Of a DNA stretch of 35,526 nucleotides, positions 6,543-12,702 are shown in pieces (the first letter of the stretch is position 1; every line of letters starts with the position of its first letter). Location: positions 1 to 35,526 of the IMG/VR virus record IMGVR_UViG_3300020215_000107. One strand, 5' to 3'. Under the pieces are notes generated by a model. It did not search any database, was not told the origin of the DNA, and worked only from the letters and a program-made list of their open reading frames with translations. The translations under genes were made by a program, and so were the position numbers. The DNA is from a virus.

Positions 6543-7099
6543 CATCCCGCCGCATCTACTTGGCCGCCGTCGTCATCGCCTTCGTAGCCGGCGTCGGTAT
6601 CGGTGGCTGGGCCACGCCAACCCGCACCGTCGAATCCGTGTCAGTGCAGCGTGCTACGCGCGTCGAGTACCGCGAGCGCTCCCAGTCCGCTACGGCCACG
6701 CGCACGAACGAGATAGCCGTCGTGGGCCCGACGCTGGTCCGTACCCGCTGGGTCGCGTGCCCGAAAGGCGAAGGGCAGGTAGTAGAGCAGACGGTCGAGC
6801 GCGGGACGGTGGAGACGCGCAAGGAAGCGGTCGCTGCTCAACACGTCACCGTGAGCAAGGACCGTTTACTAACGGCGACAGAGGCGACGCTGGCGGTGAA
6901 GGCAACCGAGCGTGGCCAGGAGTTCTGGGGCGCATCGATCGGCGCACTACGGTTCCGCGACGCACACGTAGCTGTAACGGGCTCGTTCGAGCTGCGACCG
7001 CTCAAGGGACTGCCGTTCTGGGCGGTCGCGCAGGGTCTGTTCAGCCCGAGAGACAAGGCGTGGGCGGCTGGGCTGGCGCTCAAGGTGACGGGGAGATGA
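6539..7099 (+). CDS. Membrane-anchored hypothetical protein, 186 aa
   Basis: ATG 6539 (ATGA overlap) places a signal-anchor at residues 6-25 (YLAAVVIAFVAGVGIGGW) after Arg-Arg. The remaining 160 residues are Thr/Val/Arg/Glu-rich and would lie outside the inner membrane. The middle looks like a charged helix and the C-terminal 50 residues like beta strands. The topology resembles Rz-type spanins, but it sits in the early block away from the lysis genes, so that role is unlikely. Function unknown. Confidence 0.62.
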   Translation: MTSRRIYLAAVVIAFVAGVGIGGWATPTRTVESVSVQRATRVEYRERSQSATATRTNEIAVVGPTLVRTRWVACPKGEGQVVEQTVERGTVETRKEAVAAQHVTVSKDRLLTATEATLAVKATERGQEFWGASIGALRFRDAHVAVTGSFELRPLKGLPFWAVAQGLFSPRDKAWAAGLALKVTGR

Positions 7100-7100
7100 C

Positions 7101-7451
7101 ATGAGCAGGAACCTGTGCAGTCAAGTGTGTGTGCATTGCGAGCATCCGGTTGTGCTCTGCGAGAAGGTGCGGCCAATTACCAAGGGGGACGCGGGGCACT
7201 ACTTCGACGAGTTCGAGGGGGTGTTAGTGGCCAACGCCCTGTGTCCGATGTGTGATGCCAAGTACCTCGCCTGGATGGATACCTCTGCGCATGACCGCAA
7301 GTACGGATGCCGAGAGAGGCGGTCCGTCGACGGCATCCCCGTTGACCTGTCCTATCGTTCCACGTTCAACGACGAGCCAGGAGACGCCGACTTGCCCGCA
7401 TACGTCGTCGAGAAGTCGACGGTCTGGGTCAGGAAAGGACGATACAAATGA
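7101..7451 (+). CDS. Zinc-ribbon-like protein, 116 aa
   Basis: ATG one base after the previous stop. It has CVHC near residues 10-13 with a second pair CPMC near 48-51, a likely four-Cys zinc site, followed by an acidic region. Length and spacing match small zinc-ribbon proteins often seen in phage early regions. No defined function. Confidence 0.62.
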   Translation: MSRNLCSQVCVHCEHPVVLCEKVRPITKGDAGHYFDEFEGVLVANALCPMCDAKYLAWMDTSAHDRKYGCRERRSVDGIPVDLSYRSTFNDEPGDADLPAYVVEKSTVWVRKGRYK

Positions 7452-7642
7452 TCGAATCCGGTCCCATCCCCGTCATGCGCTCCAAGCGCCGCGCCAAAGC
7501 CACACGCTACGCACGCGACGCGGAGAAGTGCCCGTGCTCGAGCTGCTTGCGGTACTTCCCGGAGCGGGCAGAGATACGGGAGCGCAACAAGAAGGTCGTG
7601 CAGGCGCGGTTCAAGTCGGTGACGAAGGGGGAGAGCGAATGA
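7448..7642 (+). CDS. Small basic Cys-pair protein, 64 aa
   Basis: ATGA overlap at both ends. Arg/Lys-rich start (SKRRAKATRYARDA), then CPCSSC at 28-33 and a basic helical tail. Could bind nucleic acid or a metal. No family recognised. Confidence 0.58.
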   Translation: MIESGPIPVMRSKRRAKATRYARDAEKCPCSSCLRYFPERAEIRERNKKVVQARFKSVTKGESE

Positions 7643-8439
7643 GCGTCAAGGTTGGTGACGTGGTGAAGGACCCGGCGCTGCTGCGGCCGGGGATGCGGGT
7701 GCGTAGCCCCGAGGTCACGGGCAGTCGGCCCGCATTCGATGCGACGCTGACGGAAGAGTGCGGCCCGTGCGGAATGCATGGCACTGGCTACTGGAAGCAC
7801 GACAACAAAGACCACTGCATCTGGCTCATCGATGCGGACTGGTACCCGGTAACCGTCCTCGCCCTACCCGACCAGCCCGCAGCGGGGGAGGTGAAGGGGT
7901 CGGTGACGTTCGAGAAGGGCGAGTGGTACGAGTTCAACCACAACGGCATTCACTACGTAGGCCGCGCCACGGGCGTTCTGACAGGTGGCGGCGAGGTCGA
8001 GCTTGACGCCTGGAAGAGCGACTCGATGCACTTCGTTCGCTACGCCATTGGCGGCCTGCCTGTTGCGGATTGCGTGGGCGGCCCCGTCCCCGGCCCTGAT
8101 GAGGGGAAGGCCGAGGCGCTGCAAAAGGCCATGCAGGATTACGACAAGGCCAGGGCTGCGGCCGGCAAGCCCGCGCCCGCCACGCCCCGCTGCGCTCCTG
8201 GGTGTACGCCGAAGGAGCCGTGCAGGACTGAGGGGGTGTGTCCGGTGTTCAGGGAGGAGGCCATCTGGCTGGACCAGGTGTCGCAGTTCGGCCGGCGCGG
8301 TGCCGTACTGCCGCCGTATCTGCGCCGCTCGGTCGCCCTGCACGAGCTTGGAGCCGGCCCACCCGCCCCGATGCGTACCGGCCTGGGCGGGCTTGCGTGC
8401 GGGATGGTGAACGTGGAGCATGGGGTCCGTAGGCGATGA
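7639..8439 (+). CDS. Hypothetical early protein, 266 aa
   Basis: ATG 7639 chosen for its ATGA overlap; a 129-codon upstream extension would cover two other genes. The N-terminal 140 residues look beta-rich and repetitive (GDVVKDPALLRPGMRVRSP; then FEKGEWYEFNHNGIHYVG), like small SH3-like barrels. A helix-linker follows (about 155-180) and then a Cys-cluster (CAPGCTPKEPCRTEGVC, near 185-200). The largest unknown in the early block. No family recognised. Confidence 0.62.
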   Translation: MSVKVGDVVKDPALLRPGMRVRSPEVTGSRPAFDATLTEECGPCGMHGTGYWKHDNKDHCIWLIDADWYPVTVLALPDQPAAGEVKGSVTFEKGEWYEFNHNGIHYVGRATGVLTGGGEVELDAWKSDSMHFVRYAIGGLPVADCVGGPVPGPDEGKAEALQKAMQDYDKARAAAGKPAPATPRCAPGCTPKEPCRTEGVCPVFREEAIWLDQVSQFGRRGAVLPPYLRRSVALHELGAGPPAPMRTGLGGLACGMVNVEHGVRRR

Positions 8440-8774
8440 GCACGAAGCGGGCAACGGTTAGGCTGAGTGGACTCGGGAACGGCGAAGCACTGCTGTCCGT
8501 GTCTCCTCGCGAGCGCGAACCGGGCGAGGACGACGACAGCCGGGCGATGCAGGACTGCGTGGATATCGGCGCGCACCTTACCAGGCTCATGGAAGCAGCG
8601 AACGGCGGCCCAGTCTTCGTGGCGCCCAAGCCGACGTATGACGAACTGGTCGCGCTCGTGTCTCGCATCGCCGAGGGGCGTAACTGCGTCGAATGCCAGA
8701 AGGGCACGCGTACAGGGCCGCACGACTGTGTAACGGAAGCGGCCCGCGAACTACTGGCACGGGTAAAGCGATGA
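8436..8774 (+). CDS. Hypothetical protein, 112 aa
   Basis: ATGA overlap. N-terminal strands (RATVRLSGLGNGEALLSV), an acidic stretch (PGEDDDS) and then helices, with CVECQK and C near the end as a possible metal site. No family recognised. Confidence 0.58.
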   Translation: MSTKRATVRLSGLGNGEALLSVSPREREPGEDDDSRAMQDCVDIGAHLTRLMEAANGGPVFVAPKPTYDELVALVSRIAEGRNCVECQKGTRTGPHDCVTEAARELLARVKR

Positions 8775-9049
8775 GCACGTCACGCAGAGCGTTCCTGAGC
8801 GGCATGGCAGCGGTGCTGGCGGGCACGTCGGTGCTCAAGACCGCACCTGCACAGCCGCTCATCTTGCGGCAGAACGCATGGATCAGCGTCGGTGAGGGAG
8901 GCGAGTTCATGACGCTGAAAGCGGCCCTCGACGTGGCGGGCCCCGGCTGCACCGTGTTCATCATGCCGGGGCATTACGAGATGACCAACGACGGCGACGT
9001 GCGGACCATCCCCGCCGAGGAGTTCTTCATCGTGGAGCCGAGGACGTGA
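8771..9049 (+). CDS. Tat-leader protein with beta-helix cap-like domain, 92 aa
   Basis: ATG 8771 in an ATGA overlap. Residues 4-9 read SRRAFL, a near-perfect twin-arginine motif, followed by a hydrophobic stretch (GMAAVLAG) and a cleavage-type APA near 25-27. The mature part has GEFMTLKAALDVAGPGCTVF then MPGHYE, the opening repeat of right-handed beta-helix proteins. Two capsid-side proteins at 20591 and 21608 carry the same pattern. At 92 aa it is too short for a full beta-helix, so it is an isolated cap or a remnant. Folded export via Tat to the periplasm is inferred. Confidence 0.65.
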   Translation: MSTSRRAFLSGMAAVLAGTSVLKTAPAQPLILRQNAWISVGEGGEFMTLKAALDVAGPGCTVFIMPGHYEMTNDGDVRTIPAEEFFIVEPRT

Positions 9050-9291
9050 AGCTAGAGCCGACGCGGGAACAGCTGGAGGCCATCGCAGTCGCCATCGCTC
9101 GCGCCTCAACGCCCGACGGCCACGTCGCGCCCCGTGCGCAGGGACGCGCAGCCTGGGACGTCATCGCGCCGCTGGTCCTGGAGGCGGCGGCGAAGGTGTG
9201 CGAGGAGGCGGCGGGCAAGTACGGTACATGGGACTACGCATGCGCTGTACTAGGCGAGCGCATCCGCGAGATGGCGAAGGGGGAGCCGTGA
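9046..9291 (+). CDS. Hypothetical helical protein, 81 aa
   Basis: GTG in a GTGA overlap. Almost all helix, Ala/Glu-rich, with EQLEAIAVAIARAS and AAAKVCEEAAGKYG segments. No signal or membrane segment. Similar small phage proteins are common but unassigned. Confidence 0.6.
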   Translation: MKLEPTREQLEAIAVAIARASTPDGHVAPRAQGRAAWDVIAPLVLEAAAKVCEEAAGKYGTWDYACAVLGERIREMAKGEP

Positions 9292-9581
9292 TCGAACTGC
9301 GACATCACGACGACATCACCCGGGCCGTTGTTCGGCTGACAGGTACGGTGGACATGCGCAAACTAAGCTACGGGACGTTCTATGACTGCGCCGTCATCGT
9401 GGCCCGTGGCTGTCGAATCCTGTTCCCGCCCAAGAAGCTCGGCGTGGTCGTGCGGTTCATGAACTGCAGGATTCAGTGCGCCACGCAGGCGCAGGCGGAC
9501 GCGTTCAAGCCGTGGAACGCCCCTAACTGCATCGTCATGACCGAGGCGTTCATGCGAAAGCGGCGGGCGAAGGGGGGGTGA
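9288..9581 (+). CDS. Hypothetical beta-rich protein, 97 aa
   Basis: GTGA overlap. Beta pattern (RAVVRLTGTVDMRKLSYG, CRILFPPKKLGVVVRFMN) with four Cys, then a basic tail (MRKRRAKGG). The short alternating strands hint at a beta-helix or OB-like core. No family recognised. Confidence 0.58.
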   Translation: MIELRHHDDITRAVVRLTGTVDMRKLSYGTFYDCAVIVARGCRILFPPKKLGVVVRFMNCRIQCATQAQADAFKPWNAPNCIVMTEAFMRKRRAKGG

Positions 9582-9829
9582 TGTCAGTCGGATACCAAAA
9601 CGTGGGTGAGTGGTTCCGGCGCAAGTCTGACGGGAGCAAGTTCAGGCTAATGCGTCTCGACCTTCACAACGGCGGCGCCTACATCGAGGGCGCTACCGGC
9701 CGCGGGTCCATTTCCGTCGTGCGGCTGGAGTCAGATTACGACTACCTGGGCGGGGCGCAGACGTGTCCGACGTGCGGCGGCACGGGCCACGTAACGGCCG
9801 ACCAACTGCCAGCCAAGGACCAGCCGTGA
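9578..9829 (+). CDS. Small protein with C-terminal zinc-ribbon half-motif, 83 aa
   Basis: GTG 9578 gives the usual GTGA overlap; ATG 9581 is an alternative one codon later. The body is a small beta domain (SKFRLMRLDLHNGGAYIEG). The end, CPTCGGTGHV near 67-76, is a DnaJ/zinc-ribbon CxxCGGTG unit with only one Cys pair, so metal binding would need a dimer or partner. Confidence 0.58.
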   Translation: MMSVGYQNVGEWFRRKSDGSKFRLMRLDLHNGGAYIEGATGRGSISVVRLESDYDYLGGAQTCPTCGGTGHVTADQLPAKDQP

Positions 9830-10026
9830 CGCTGGTGGAGGTGGTGAGGGAGGCGCGCACGACGGGGCAATACTTCAGGCGGCGCGAATGGGCCGAACAC
9901 AAGGCAGTGCGCGTCGTGCGTGGGCAACTGATCGAGTCGCTGCGACCCGGCGACACGGTGCCTGTGGGATTTTGGGGCGCCATGGCCGATGACATCCTCG
10001 CCACCGACTGGGAGCTCGTACCGTGA
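9826..10026 (+). CDS. Hypothetical small phage protein, 66 aa
   Basis: GTGA overlap at both ends. The pattern RRREWAEHKAVRV followed by MADDILATDWELV resembles the widespread small phage proteins that end in a W-D-aDDWe type motif (DUF2829-like). Function of those is unknown. Confidence 0.6.
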   Translation: MTLVEVVREARTTGQYFRRREWAEHKAVRVVRGQLIESLRPGDTVPVGFWGAMADDILATDWELVP

Positions 10027-10238
10027 AGCGCAAGGGCAAGGCGAAGGGGCGGGAGGCGGTATCGCTGGCGCCCTACATGCCAGAGAGCGAGATGAAGCGG
10101 ATACGCGCCAAGCTGAACGAGTGGCCCTGGAACGTGCGGCTGCCCAAGGACGCGCCGGCAATGCTGGCGGTGAGCGTGGATGACCCGCTGCCACGGCCCC
10201 AGCAGCAGCCCTCCAAGCGCAAGGGGCGGACGCGGTAG
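10023..10238 (+). CDS. Last gene of early operon, basic protein 71 aa
   Basis: GTG in a GTGA overlap. Both ends are highly basic (RKGKAKGR; QQQPSKRKGRTR) around a short helix-strand core (SEMKRIRAKLNEWPWNV). Its TAG stop is only two bases from the stop of a reverse-strand gene, so no separate terminator can fit between them. Possibly nucleic-acid-binding; no family recognised. Confidence 0.55.
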   Translation: MKRKGKAKGREAVSLAPYMPESEMKRIRAKLNEWPWNVRLPKDAPAMLAVSVDDPLPRPQQQPSKRKGRTR

Positions 10239-10240
10239 AA

Positions 10241-10510
10241 CTAGCGGCGCCGTAGCTCCTGCTCGAGCCGCATCGCCTCGCGTAGAGCGTCGTCGGCCGA
10301 GCCGCCGTCGAGCGTAGCCAAGAGCCGGCGCTCACGTGCCGTGAGCCCCGTGGGCGATGCGGGCCCATGACTGGACCGCGCCCGCTCGATACCAGCCACC
10401 GTGGACGCATCAGGAGCGCGCTGGCGGCGTTTATTCGGCTCGGATGGTGCCACGGGCTTGCCGCCCGATTTGCGCGCCTCCAGGCGTTCCCAGAACGACC
10501 GGCTAGCCAC
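10241..10510 (-). CDS. Reverse-strand hypothetical protein, 89 aa
   Basis: GTG start at 10510 overlaps the end of the upstream reverse gene by 8 nt, so the two look like one short reverse transcript facing the early operon. N-terminal helix (SFWERLEARKSGG), basic linker, then LTARERRLLATLD and a final Arg/Glu helix, which suggests a small DNA-binding or dimerising protein. Its place between the early operon and the regulator suggests lysogeny control. No family recognised. Confidence 0.5.
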   Translation of the reverse strand: MASRSFWERLEARKSGGKPVAPSEPNKRRQRAPDASTVAGIERARSSHGPASPTGLTARERRLLATLDGGSADDALREAMRLEQELRRR

Positions 10511-10709
10511 GCTGCACCCGCTTGAGCGGCTTGGGGCTCTCTCTCACGGCCGGCGCTGAGATGGCACGCGGCGGGGTTGCCAGCACAGCGGAAGCGTCCA
10601 GGCGGCGTACGGCGCCGTTTGCGATGGCCTGGTCGAGTTTGCGGCGCTTGGCCCTGTACCAACTACCGGTTCGCCGCCCGTACAACCACGCCAGTTTTGC
10701 GGGATACAT
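10503..10709 (-). CDS. Reverse-strand small basic protein, 68 aa
   Basis: ATG at 10709 gives 68 aa; TTG at 10748 would add 13 residues. Neither has a clear Shine-Dalgarno. The N-terminal 45 residues are basic and aromatic (LAWLYGRRTGSWYRAKRRKLDQAI), ending VRRLDASAVLA, like the end of an excisionase-type winged helix. The C-terminus is Pro/Arg-rich. A DNA-binding role is likely but the family is unknown. It diverges from the regulator at 10839. Confidence 0.5.
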   Translation of the reverse strand: MYPAKLAWLYGRRTGSWYRAKRRKLDQAIANGAVRRLDASAVLATPPRAISAPAVRESPKPLKRVQRG

Positions 10710-10750
10710 GCGCTGATTGTAACGGGGCTGATTGAGATATTTCGCCAAAC

Positions 10751-10838
10751 GTGATAGCCGGGTTAGGAGGCCAAAACGCCAACGCGCGGTTTAGCCTTCG
10801 GCTGTCAGGCCACGAGGAGCGACGGCTATACTGGGGAC
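10751..10838. promoter_or_regulatory. Divergent promoter region with paired inverted -10 elements
   Basis: Forward -10 TATACT (10827-10832) lies six bases before GTG 10839. The reverse strand has TATCAC at the mirrored place (reverse complement of 10751-10756). Both are inside a perfect inverted pair: ATAGCCG (10754-10760) and CGGCTAT (10823-10829). No good -35 is visible for either. The distance to GTG 10839 would place transcription start at or near the start codon, which suggests a leaderless mRNA. A shared dyad at two promoters is a common operator layout. Confidence 0.45.
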
Positions 10839-11183
10839 GTGGCTGCAACTATAGACGCCAACCCCAATAGGTACACGTGGAACGGTGAGCCACGTTACTA
10901 CAAGGCCCAGCGAGGAGGACGCGGCCCAACGCGATGGTTCTGCGTCTCGGAGGTGGCAACAGCGCTGGGTGTGCATGTCGAGACGGTACGCCGCTGGATT
11001 CATCGAGGCTGGCTCAAAGCGACGGCGATACACGCCAAGCCAGACGGCGGCAAAGGGCATCCACACTGGCGCATACAGCAGCGCGATTTGACGGCGTTCT
11101 TGAGGAGCGAGAACGCGACGGCAGCGGCAGTGACGAATTTCGCTGAGGCGATTGGGCGGGATGGAGGGGAAGAGAGGAGATAG
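10839..11183 (+). CDS. Excisionase/MerR-like helix-turn-helix regulator
   Basis: 114 aa from GTG. Residues 33-60 (FCVSEVATALGVHVETVRRW, then IHRGWLKA) are a clear helix-turn-helix of the MerR/excisionase type (HTH_17), followed by a wing and WRIQQRDLTAFL (77-88), the usual second half. The C-terminus is Ala-rich. It binds DNA. It sits between divergent control elements and just before the late block, and could be an excisionase, a lysis/lysogeny switch or a late activator. No other classic CI-like repressor is seen in the window. Confidence 0.75.
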   Translation: MAATIDANPNRYTWNGEPRYYKAQRGGRGPTRWFCVSEVATALGVHVETVRRWIHRGWLKATAIHAKPDGGKGHPHWRIQQRDLTAFLRSENATAAAVTNFAEAIGRDGGEERR

Positions 11184-11611
11184 CCGCTCTCCCTCTCCTT
11201 ATGGCGCTCAAATCCCCCAACGACGCCGCCGAATACCCCGACGCCGTTTGGCCACTGCACCCACGAATATTGGCCAATTACGGGTCAGTGGATTGATAGT
11301 CCATTGAGGTGAGCAGCTAACCGCGCGTAATCACGCGAGTGCAGGTTACTTACCCTACAAGGGGAAGCATCGGGAGGGGGCGAGGCGGGTCGGTGGGTGT
11401 GCGACAACGGGGGTGGGGTGCGGTTTGACCCGGGCACCCGGGGGAGGCCCCCAACGAGAGGCGACGCGCCCGGCGATACCCCCTCACGCTCCAAGACCCG
11501 TCCAAATCGCACCCGTCCTCGTGGGTCCCATCCAGCCCGGTAAATAGAAAATCGCCTAATAGGCGTGCGTGCTGGTCATTGCATTGCCAGCACAGTTCTT
11601 CAAGGTGGACG
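11184..11611. other. Non-coding region between regulator and packaging genes
   Basis: 428 bases with no convincing gene on either strand. It holds TAACC (11318-11322) paired with GGTTA (11344-11348) around CGCGT (11324-11328)/ACGCG (11333-11337); a G5-AGG-C5 hairpin at 11440-11452 inside a run of G/C tracts; and two hairpins at 11553-11593. Lying directly before the terminase genes, it is the natural place for a late promoter and the cos or pac packaging site. No late promoter consensus could be picked with confidence. Confidence 0.45.
11553..11593. other. Twin hairpins upstream of packaging genes
   Basis: CGCCTA-A-TAGGCG is a perfect dyad at 11553-11565. Three bases on, GTGCTGG (11569-11575) pairs with CCAGCAC (11587-11593) over an 11-nt loop. 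On the reverse strand the first hairpin is followed by ATTTTCTATTT, so it could terminate reverse transcription. It could also be a dyad operator or part of a packaging site. Confidence 0.4.
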
Positions 11612-11797
11612 GTGGTGGGTGAGAACGAGCGGCTCGTGAAGTACCGGTATCGGCGTAATCGCCGTGCGGAGGGGCTGTGCGGCTACGAGGGCTGCACGGC
11701 GAAGAGCGAGACGTACTACTGCGACGAGCACAGGCGGCTGCACCGTGAGCGGATGCGGCAGGCGCGGGCTGAGGCGACGGCCGAGGAGGCTGCGTGA
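11612..11797 (+). CDS. Small zinc-finger protein, 61 aa
   Basis: GTG 11612 (or 11615) follows AAGG at 11602-11605. It has GLCGYEGC then YYCDEHR, a C-x4-C ... C-x2-H zinc knuckle, between a basic start (YRYRRNRR) and a long Arg/Glu/Ala helix. Small proteins of this layout often stand first in phage packaging regions. It probably binds DNA or RNA. Ends in a GTGA overlap. Confidence 0.6.
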   Translation: MVGENERLVKYRYRRNRRAEGLCGYEGCTAKSETYYCDEHRRLHRERMRQARAEATAEEAA

Positions 11798-11886
11798 AGC
11801 CGGTGAAGCCGCCGCCCAGGCCGGAGCCGAAGGGTCCGTTTGCCAAGCTGGCGGACAAGGCCAAGGCGGTGAAGCGTGGCAAGTGA
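11794..11886 (+). CDS. Lys/Pro-rich peptide, 30 aa
   Basis: A short frame starting at GTG in a GTGA overlap and ending 11 nt inside the next gene. Composition is extremely basic (Lys about 27 percent, Pro about 20 percent). Possible nucleic-acid or packaging accessory; it may only be a coupling peptide. Support is the junction pattern alone. Confidence 0.35.
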   Translation: MKPVKPPPRPEPKGPFAKLADKAKAVKRGK

Positions 11887-12253
11887 GGCCCGCAAGGAGC
11901 GGATCGACGCTCTACGGGACCGGGTGCTTTCGCTGGCTGAGGACGACCAGAGGATTTGCGAGCTGGCGAACCGGTCGTTTCGGATGACCAAGGCGCAGTT
12001 GGAGGCGCTGGCGGCTCTGCCGGATGAGGAGTTGCGGGCCCGGGGGTACGAGCGGGAGGAAGTGGAGGTGATGCTCGAGGCACGCAACCCGATGTCGCAG
12101 GCGTCGTACGCGGTGCGTATGGCGCATGAGCGGATGGGGATGCGGATTCGCAAGGCGCCGGAGCGGCTGGAGCAGCCGACGCGGCCCCAGGTTGTCATGC
12201 CGACGGCACAGCAACCTGACCCCAAGCGCATCGTCGAGGTGAAGGAGAAGTAG
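11876..12253 (+). CDS. Probable terminase small subunit
   Basis: 125 aa, all helical up to residue 90: SEARKERIDALRDRVLSLAE, then a helix-turn-helix-like stretch SFRMTKAQLEALAALPDEEL and a second helical block to about residue 95, with a Pro-rich tail. Size, helical design and place one gene ahead of TerL fit a small terminase that recognises the phage packaging site. Sequence similarity to a named family cannot be claimed, so this is a call from position. Confidence 0.5.
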   Translation: MASEARKERIDALRDRVLSLAEDDQRICELANRSFRMTKAQLEALAALPDEELRARGYEREEVEVMLEARNPMSQASYAVRMAHERMGMRIRKAPERLEQPTRPQVVMPTAQQPDPKRIVEVKEK

Positions 12254-12702
12254 TGGAGTCGACGATCCGGCGCGGGGCGCTCCGTGAGGAGCGGTCCACC
12301 GAACGCGACATCATCGGCACGGTCAACGACCTGCTGGGCCAGGTGAACCTGGAACTGGTGCGCGAGGGGACGGCGACGACCGACGGCGCGGGTACGTGGA
12401 CCACCGTCGTCACGCTGCCCGACATGCCCGATGACTGTGCCTGGCGGATTCGGGTCGAGGCGGTCGGGTTCGGGTCGGGCCGGCGGTCGTATCACGAGGT
12501 GGCGGCGCTTTGGTATCGGGCCGGCGCAGGAGCGACGCAGGAGGGGGCTGACCAGGCGGTCTTCACGGCCATCGAGTCTCACGTGGGCATCGACGTGCGG
12601 ACCCAGGCGTCGACGAATGCCGTTTCGGTCCAGGTGCGCGACGACAACGCGGGCGAGGCGATGACCTTTCACGTCAAGGTCACGGCCAAGGAGCGCAAGT
12701 GA
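12253..12702 (+). CDS. Putative beta-sandwich protein, 149 aa
   Basis: GTG overlaps the previous TAG by one base. A short N-terminal helix (EERSTERDIIGTVNDLLG) is followed by about eight Val/Thr/Arg-alternating strands (ATTDGAGTWTTVVTLPD; YHEVAALWYRAGAG; NAVSVQVRDDN). This looks like a jelly-roll/Ig-like structural domain. Unusually it lies between the probable small and the large terminase. Its TGA overlaps the TerL GTG. Could be a head decoration or fibre protein. Confidence 0.55.
   Translation: MESTIRRGALREERSTERDIIGTVNDLLGQVNLELVREGTATTDGAGTWTTVVTLPDMPDDCAWRIRVEAVGFGSGRRSYHEVAALWYRAGAGATQEGADQAVFTAIESHVGIDVRTQASTNAVSVQVRDDNAGEAMTFHVKVTAKERK

Noticed and set aside
11553-11565. Forward intrinsic terminator
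   Set aside because: The T-rich side is on the reverse strand; forward transcription meets no U-tract, and no reverse gene runs into it, so an operator or packaging role is as likely.
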